From Zygnema cylindricum (Eukaryota; Streptophyta; Zygnematophyceae; Zygnematales; Zygnemataceae): 64,000 bases of DNA. The DNA lies in the NCBI GenBank assembly GCA_037447655.1, contig JBBHKE010003477.1, forward strand, positions 265,173 to 329,172, written 5' to 3'. The translations under genes were made by a program, and so were the position numbers. Shown here one piece after another: positions 56,624-64,000 of the stretch. How positions within the stretch are numbered: the first letter of the stretch is position 1; the number at the start of each line of letters is the position of its first letter. A model generated the notes under the pieces. The model was not told the DNA's origin and searched no databases. It saw only the letters and a program-made list of their open reading frames with translations.

Positions 56624-59454
56624 AGTTTTTCTGAAATTGTCATTGAAAACTGCAATGTAGGTTTCAGTGAGGAATTTTAAGTTGTCATTTTCTTCGTGGG
56701 AGTGCATATCAAATGCGTAGGATAAGGTCTTTCAGGAATCCTATTTTCCTTTGAAGTTGGTGCGCCCAGGTCAGTGGGAAGGAAGGAATTTTTTTAGGTG
56801 GTTTTGGTTTGGCCACTTTCTGATTTCTATCTCACTCTCTCTCTCTCCCTCTCTCTTTCTCACTTTGTAGTAATTACCAGGTATGACATGTGTGACTGGT
56901 CTTTAACTTTGAGAATATATGTCTAGCTTGGTCTGATAAATTGCTGATTTTGTAAGATTGCTTGCAGTTTTATTTCTGTAAGTGTCTTCTTCATCTCGGT
57001 ATCTGTACAGTTCCTTCCTTTTTTATGCATACAAGGCCACCTTTTTTATGCATTCAAGACAGTGAAAGTATATCCTATGGGACTAATATTTGTAGGTGGG
57101 CAGGACACTGGCATAGTGAAGAAACCCTAAAAGTGGCGTGTATGGGCATGTGTGCTAGTTGTGACAGTGTTTATTTAGGTAGCATAGCATATTGCCTCAT
57201 AGGATTAAAAAGAGTAAAAGATTATGCAAGTGAAAGGCCTTTTAGTTGTTTTGTTTTTTAACAAACTATGGCTGATTTGTTTTGATATTAGAGGAGGTAT
57301 TATTTCTAGACTGGTGGACTGCACCTGTATGATGTGTGAACAACAGTTTCGGAGCTGAATAGAATATAACAAGCTTTTGCCTGTCATGGTTGATCCAGAG
57401 TATATTTAGTATTGTGGGTTTTTTTTGTCTGGTTGGCTTTCACTTTCTCGTGACCTGTGACTATTTGCCTGGAACGTGGATTTGGTGATTTTTGCTTTGT
57501 GTTTCTGGTTTTTTTTAATGAAAATCTCGGACCACTGTTACGGTTGTTTTTCTATTAGTTATTAGAGGACAGGTACAGACTACAAAACAGTCACTGGTAG
57601 GACAGAGAGACAGACACTTGGTCTCTATCTCAGACTCTTTCTTTACAAAGACAAGACTTCATAGCACACTGCAAATGGGCTGGATGGGCTAGTTTATCGC
57701 CTGATTGAAGGTATAATTTGTGTGTGCTAAATTATTGGGATTAATCTATTAACTTAAACTTGTGAGATACACCTTGATCTGCTGTCAGCTATTGGATACA
57801 TCATTCAGGCTAATCGTAGTTTAGTAGATATGGTTTAATCTGGGTCTGTCATTCATCGGCTAGTTTTGTTTGACTTCCATGTTATGATTTTGTTTTTTGC
57901 AGGGTTTTATTTGCTTTCCCTGTTTGCTTGTCCTTTGGTTTTATATTTCTCTGTCTAGGAATTATGAAGAGACTGAGGATATTGACTTGTCCATGTAGTA
58001 GTCACATGCCTATGTTCCCTGTTTATGAAAGTACTCTGTCTTTAATCTTCTACTAAAGATGTATTGTTAACTACTTTTTTAGGATTTTCTTTCTTTCTGA
58101 ATGGCAGTGTCTTTATTGGTTTTGGAGATTGGCCAAGCTCTAAGGCAACTAGGTATCGGGTCATGAGTGCAAATCTTGAAGTTGCTATCTTGTTGGAGCC
58201 TTTTGCATGAGTATCTCAGTTGTTAAAAAGAAAAAAGTATGCACTAATTAACGGAGTGCTGAATTAAATTATGAAACACCCAAATATTTAGCTGCTTTTA
58301 TTCCCTTGGTTAGCCCTTCAGATATCCAATACGTTCCACAGTGGGATGAGAAAAAGAGAACTGTTGACCAACCGAGCATCTGAGAGGAGGTTCACAATAC
58401 ATTTTTGTTTGTTTATTCTATATGTTTGTTCTTGTAAAACCTGAACAGTGTCCTCCATACTTTTGGTCTTTACTTTGATTGTGAAAGTCCTGTCACCTTT
58501 ATTTTGCCTTCCTTCCACTCCTGCACTTAGGTAGTTTGCCATCCCGGTTTTTAAGATCAAATTTGATTAGCTAGTCCTGAGCATTGAAACTCGATGGTCA
58601 ATTAGACACCAAAACCAACTCATTTTTCTCATTTTTATTGAAACATAAAGTCCGCAATGGAACTAGTGAACCCCCTAATTTTGAAGGAAGCAGTAAAACT
58701 AAAATTTACCTGTTTGCTAAATTTTGTACTAGATGTTTTTCGGTGACATTTCAACAATACACTTAAGAAAAAGTGTCTTTCCTATAAACCCCTTATAGGA
58801 GGTTTAAGGGTATCCACAAAGCTCATCGGTGCATGGTAGCTACTCCGTGAATCGATGTTACAGAAGAAATATTGAGGGCGGAGTTTATTATAAAATCTTC
58901 TATGCTAATTTTGGTTCTAGCGATGTGGACAACATTCCAACCGCTTCAAATTTGCTATTCCAAAAAGACAATTAGTATTATCCTCGCTATTTACGCTCAA
59001 GACCAGTAAAAAACTGGCAACGAAAGTGTTATTAACGCTCATCGCCCATGATCTATGTACTGTACTTATTGCATGTGCTGCGCAGTTATTATTGTGGTAC
59101 TTTTTTTGCACACAGGCACATGTGACGCGCGTAGTCAGAGGATTAGAGATAACCCCTTATCGTCCACTAGTCACACCGCAATATTCGGCTGCAAGGCTGC
59201 TAGTAAACTTTTCTCAAAAAATTGCCGGTCGGGTAGTCGGGCGCCGGGCGGCATGCGAGGCTAGGGGCAATCATTGCCTTATCTTTTCCCTTGACGGTCT
59301 ATTTTTCGTACGGATGTACTCTTCTCCGTGCCCGAATAATTCGGGCATCCAAAACTTACGCGACAAACTTACGCCGCATATTAGTGTGACATGCCTATGT
59401 GACCTTCCTGTGGTGTACGGTACTGTAGTTCCATACTTGCCGGCGACGTTTTGC
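56624..59454. other. 3' flank of bZIP copy B
   Basis: Counterpart of 45901-48765, with small indels such as a longer TC-rich run near 56832-56862. No gene recognised. Confidence 0.6.
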
Positions 59455-61085
59455 TAATTTGCTTCAACACCGGTACACAGAAGGTACGTGTACGGAGGTC
59501 GGTGAGCATTTATGATGATATTATTTGGCATTCTGGATAACGATATATAGATTCAGTCCCTTTATTGTCACGTCGCCTTCACTGGCATGTTTTTGTATTC
59601 GCGGATAACAGTGGACGAGTGGGATTCGTGCAGGCATTGAAGTTCAGACGCCCGTTATCTCTAAACGTCAATGCGACGTCGATTTGGATATTTTATGCAG
59701 ATTCGCTAGAAAAATCACAAGAAAGTCTTTAAGGGATTGCTGGCCACCGACACAAGAGACAACCGTCGATCGGGCAGAACTATTGCTGCCAAATCGTACA
59801 TCTCAAGTATTTATTTAGAAATATTTTTTCTCGTGTTTACCGAAGAATGTACAGTATATCGACGGACTATTCCTCGATATTCTCAAATAGATTCGGTCCC
59901 CATCACGTCACATTCATGCTGGTCTGACAGATACGCGTGAAAGCGAATAACGACGAACGGCGAAGCTATGCGCAGTTATCCGAGAGTGGACGTTCCGTAC
60001 CAAATACACGTGCGTGTGACGTCGAATTGAGATATTCTATTCAGATTTCATCAGAACGATCTTCTAAAAACAGGAAAAATCTGAAGCGATTGCTGACCAC
60101 CGACACAAGCGACAAAAACATCACTTGCCCAGCTTTTGCTGCCAAACGGCCGGGCCCGAAGGACTTTGCAAGTCAAAGGGAAATTTCCACCGGAAAAAAA
60201 TGAAATATGCACGGCCGTCGTCTTTGCAAACACTTTTAGGAAGGGGAAAAATATATTGAAGGGAAGGGAATATCTGAATTTGGTATAGCAACTTTGTTAT
60301 CCACACTATTCTTTTGGCGTGCGACAAACGACTTTGTACGCCGTGTCGTTGTTACCGTCGATGCCACTATATCGGTGCCACTAGATTTTATCCCTCGAAC
60401 ATAAAATACATTATTAGTTCTTTTCTTGACGATTATTTTTTAACGGGATATAATGAGCCACGTCATTTGAAATTGACTCTAAAAATAATTTCACTCAATA
60501 AACCCCACGGTGGTAATTCCTTGAAGCTGACGATACACCGTGTCGTCTTGAGGATTGAATTTGTAAAAATACGTACAGACGAACACAGTCGTACATATAA
60601 AATAGTCATATGTACCTTTCTCACCACTTTTACACGTATATGAAAAGACCTTCGTCATCTTCCCCATTTGTCACACGTTTTTACAGAAAATTCAAGGGGA
60701 TAAAAAAATCAATCTGTCTCATTTTTATCGGTCGGCCAAAACAAATTGAAAATATTAATGTTGTGTATCGATAAGAATTTGACGATAACCGATATGGGCA
60801 TTTTTTCGGGTTGCCTATAATCGATATATTGGTACGATATATTGGTACGATATATTGTTATCGGTGCTATCGCCAATAATTAACCGATAATATCGGTTGT
60901 TTATCGGCGATAACACCAATATCGATAAATATCGGCGATAACTGTACCGAATGTACAGGTAAATGTACGACCAGTACACTCAGCTGTACGTGTTATTCCT
61001 CGGACAAGCCGCCGACCCCCTTCCCCTCGATTTCGGATAATAATCGTGATATTTCCCTGATTATTTCTAATTTAAGGGGGTTTTA
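59455..61085. other. Intergenic DNA with TATCG-rich repeat
   Basis: No gene recognised. About 60750-60960 is rich in CGATAT/ATCGGT motifs and has the terminus-like TTAATGTTGTGTATCG, so it is probably a fragment of the hAT-like family. The stretch 60573-60674 is repeated at 63275-63376. Confidence 0.5.
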
Positions 61086-61836
61086 TGTTAGGATATTGAG
61101 CGAATCGGCGTCGGCCGAAATCACGCCGCCAGTGTTTGGTTCATTTCAGTGCGACAATGATGTTTCGTTTCGTGTGGTACTTTTGTGATGGTTCGGTTTG
61201 GTGCGATCGGTATTCATTTGTACGAATCAGACGTAGGACGATTTCACGGAAATGATGGTTCGCGAAGCGCGATTTGGCGTCTGTGGAATATTACACGTTC
61301 CCGAAGCGTGACGCGATCTTTTCGTCCGGGGAAATATCCTATGTGTACTACGAAGCGGCAATACCTTTTGTACGGCCGATCCTGCTATGATCCTGCAACG
61401 ATCCTGCAAGTTTACATGGAGCAGATTTGTCAAAGTAGAGGTAGCTTAGTGCTGCAGGCGATGGCAGGCGCACTCAGCGTGCATCTGGTCGTTATGTTTA
61501 GGGATTGTTTGCTATGTATTGATTTCATTTATACTTGTTCTCTGTTATGGTAGAGAGTATTTAGGGAGTGAGTAGAGTTAGGAAAAATATCCATCAAAAT
61601 GTATTCAGTGTGAGTGTGAGTGTTAGTGAGAATAAGTGTTCAATAAAAGTTAGAAATATGAGTGAGTTAGATTGGTAAGAGTGAGAGATTGTTTTGGAAA
61701 AGCCTCGGCTTTATATATTTATATTTTGTCGATGTGATATGTCATGTGGTGATTGAGATTTATTTATGTGTAAGCTTCCGCTGTTCATTATTTTCGTTGA
61801 TTATTAAGAAGTGAGTTGATCCTTGTGTTCTTTACA
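61086..61836 (+). repeat. Probable 5' LTR of a Copia element
   Basis: Starts TGTTAGGATATTGAG and ends TTCTTTACA, two bases before a primer-binding site. A TATA-like TTTATATATTTATA lies near 61710-61725. The 5' boundary is inferred from the TG start only, because the 3' LTR is not in the window. Confidence 0.55.
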
Positions 61837-61838
61837 GT

Positions 61839-61850
61839 TGGTATCAAAGC
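61839..61850 (+). other. Primer-binding site (initiator Met tRNA type)
   Basis: TGGTATCAAAGC differs by one base from TGGTATCAGAGC, the complement of the 3' end of plant initiator methionine tRNA. Confidence 0.8.
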
Positions 61851-61910
61851 GGGTTTTGCTATTGAGTGCATAGAATATCCTGTGAGGAAAATCTGGCTAG
61901 TATTGCTATT

Positions 61911-62891
61911 ATGGGGAGGAAAAAGAAACTTGTTTGGTCTCTTGCATCGACTTTTACTCCTCCACCGGAACAACGTGACACATATTCGGAACGGAGTGAG
62001 AAAGGCTTCAGTGGCGAACAATTTGATGAGGTCCTCCCCAATGATCCGTTTGGGCAGAAAAATAAAGAAGCTAATGTTAATGTTACTTTGTCTAAGGAGT
62101 AACTCCGAATTTTGTTCGATGGACTTGTTCGCACCTTCGATGAACGACTCTCGGCTATTCAAAGGGGCAAGTTGCAAGGGTTTGATGATCCGGATCCAAA
62201 TCCGGATGACGATGATGATGATGGTGATTCAGAAGGTGAAGGTAAAAAGAAAAAGAAGGAGAAAATTCGTAGAAGTAAAAGGAAAATGGACGAGGAAGAA
62301 GATTTAGATCTCGGTAGTGAGGCCGAGGTTGAGGAGAATTTTCATATGTCCGGAAAATCAATGTTGTTTAATGGTTCGAATTATGCCGTTAGGAAGAAAT
62401 ATACTTAAGGGAGATTAATCTTAAAAAATTTGTGGAAAATTATGAATGGAGAGGAGAGGGAACCAAAAGATCTCTTTAGTAAGAAATTGTGGAAGCGAAA
62501 AGATATCGCCGCCACTAATTTTTTGATGCAAATTTTCCATGGTTCGGTTTTAGATCATTTCTTAGCTTATGGAAGTGTGTCATGCACGATTACATTTTAT
62601 TGCCTATGGAGGAATTTCGACCCTATTATGACTTCATTGGATGCGGTTTCGGACCAATTTTGGAGTTAGTTATTATTGGGCCGGCAGGGCACCAAAAGCT
62701 ATTTTTGAGAGACGATTTTGACTCCACCGTTTATTGTTTTGATCTGGAATCAAACGTCCTATTACATTCTATGTAGCGTAGCTGATAGAACTTTACTTTA
62801 CTTAATTTGGATAATTAGGCTACGAGATATGTTAGGTCAAAGTAGTCTTTTGGTACAGTTTTTGAAAACTTTGATGTACAGTAACTTTGCA
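61911..62891 (+). pseudogene. Copia gag, broken, cut by assembly gap
   Basis: After the primer site the sequence encodes a gag-like protein in several frames. A first part (about 61911-62102; MGRKKKLVWSLASTFTPPPE) leads to an acidic Asp/Glu and Lys-rich stretch (62112-62330). Then comes the Copia gag signature region with LFNGSNYAV and, in another frame, KNLWKIMNGEEREPKDL and DIAATNFLMQIF. Stops and frameshifts break it, and the N gap at 62892 removes what follows. The assignment to Copia rests on this gag pattern and on the primer site. Confidence 0.65.
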
Positions 62892-62901
62892 NNNNNNNNN
62901 N
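62892..62901. other. Assembly gap (10 N)
   Basis: Run of ten N within the Copia-like gag region. Confidence 0.99.
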
Positions 62902-64000
62902 TAAAAACCCACACTGTTTACCCCTACTACTGCTACTAGCAAAGTATATGCACATTTTCACCACTCTTCCCATGTATACTGATAAAATATACATGCCGAC
63001 ACAAGCAGACATGCACAAAAATGATCACAACACATAGCCATTCCTAAACGGCTATTGGCTATACCCGGAAAAAAGCTCATAGGCTATTAGCTATATAACC
63101 ATGCTATATAGCTGTAGCCAGAATAGCGGCTATTCATCGGTATTATCGGCTACTTATCGGCGATAAGACCGATGTCGATATATCGTACCAATATATCGAT
63201 TATCGGATACTCGAAAAAAGGCCCATATCGGTTATCGGCAAATCCTTACCGATACACAACACTAGTAAAAACACGTACAGACGAACACAGCCGTACATAT
63301 AAAATAGTCATATGTACCCTTCTCACCACTTTTACACGTATATGAAACGATCATCGTCATCATCCCCATTTGTCACACCCAAAAATTCAATGTGGAACAA
63401 AAAAATCTTACACAGTACGTGAACTTTGTAAAAACAATTACATAAGGGTAATTTCGCATGTAACCGAAAATTTAGTCTTGTAACTTTGTTTTTAGGGAAA
63501 ATTCTCCGTACTACTTTCAGAGCATTCGTATGTAAAGAAATGAAATCGTTACTTTAGATTGTGACGAATGTCGACGTGGGTGTAATTTGTGACGGTTGTA
63601 GACGACTACAAAACTCGCGACAGTTGATGACATTTACAAAATAGCGACGGTTGTAGACGTCTAGCTACTTGTGACATTGTAGAATTTTAGGGTTTGTGAC
63701 ATTTTGGCATCATGCTCAAATTATGACAACGTCGACGTCAAAATTCTAAAACTTTCCACCATGGTTTTTCGATTTTGTTTTTTAGGGGGTGTCCCCATGT
63801 TTTAAAGTATATACTTTTCTCTGTCTTTTTTCCCTAAAATTCAGGGAACTTTGACAAAAACTTCAGCCGTACGAGAAAATCATTTTTACCAAAGAGTGAA
63901 CGTCAATTCGTACTTTGGATGTACGTCGTGTTTGTCGTCATGTGAACGCATTTTGGCGTTTTCCCCTTTTCGACCCCCGGGCAAGAGAATCCAGCCCAAA
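62902..64000. repeat. Repeat-rich right edge
   Basis: Contains GCTATATAGC palindromes (about 63050-63130), a hAT-like terminus (CCGATACACAACACTAG, 63247-63263), the second copy of a 102-bp repeat (63275-63376), GTGACGGTTGTAGACG-type motifs (63560-63740), and a likely start of another GGGTATGTCCCC-type element at 63785. No gene recognised. Confidence 0.55.

Larger units (their letters stand above)
50953..59454 (+). repeat. Segmental duplication, copy B
   Basis: Second copy of 41271-48765, same orientation, holding the second bZIP gene. It is longer than copy A because it carries an 861-bp hAT-like element (51040-51900) and a 539-bp TA-flanked MITE (53233-53771) that copy A lacks. Confidence 0.9.

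Noticed and set aside
59026-59457. 143-residue plus-strand frame at the end of duplication copy B
   Set aside because: The frame is not maintained in copy A (near 48300-48760), so it is not under coding constraint.

Overview
The window is nuclear DNA from a eukaryote of the green lineage, most likely a streptophyte (a charophyte alga or an early-diverging land plant). Three things point there: spliced genes with GT-AG introns, a transporter resembling the plant OCT7/NiaP-like family, and a bZIP factor with the plant-type basic region. A Gypsy element carrying a cytosine-5 DNA methyltransferase also fits, since such elements have been reported from charophytes (recalled, not checked). Three 10-N runs (699-708, 50725-50734, 62892-62901) mark scaffold joins.

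Host genes are few. A 12-exon MFS transporter gene lies on the minus strand (13901 down to 5201). Its last exons are partly repeated at the left edge (1-698), up to the first N gap. Two near-identical three-exon bZIP genes (43581-45900 and 54297-56623) sit in a direct segmental duplication (about 41271-48765 and 50953-59454). The two copies carry different transposon insertions, so each serves as the empty site for the other.

Most of the rest is mobile DNA. From left to right: simple repeats and a 583-bp inverted-repeat element (1260-1842); MITEs in and around the transporter; a 1.37-kb repeat pair (17985-19369, 22003-23353) around a degenerate Copia fragment; an 11.2-kb Gypsy element (23979-35227) inside an older TA-flanked DNA element (23641-35670); a region of decayed repeats (35.7-41.2 kb); the bZIP duplication with hAT-like and TA-flanked MITEs; a truncated non-LTR retrotransposon (about 48766-50577); and the 5' end of a second Copia element with LTR, primer-binding site and gag (61086-62891).

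The Gypsy element is the most notable object. Its domain order is gag, two zinc knuckles, aspartic protease, cytosine-5 DNA methyltransferase, reverse transcriptase, RNase H, integrase and PHD finger. It thus combines a DNA-methylation writer with a likely chromatin reader. Its LTR-like ends hold an 11-unit, 20-bp, CpG-dense, partly palindromic tandem array. The reading frame is interrupted by five shifts, all in the same direction, with no other stop codon seen, so it may be intact apart from sequence errors or very recent lesions.
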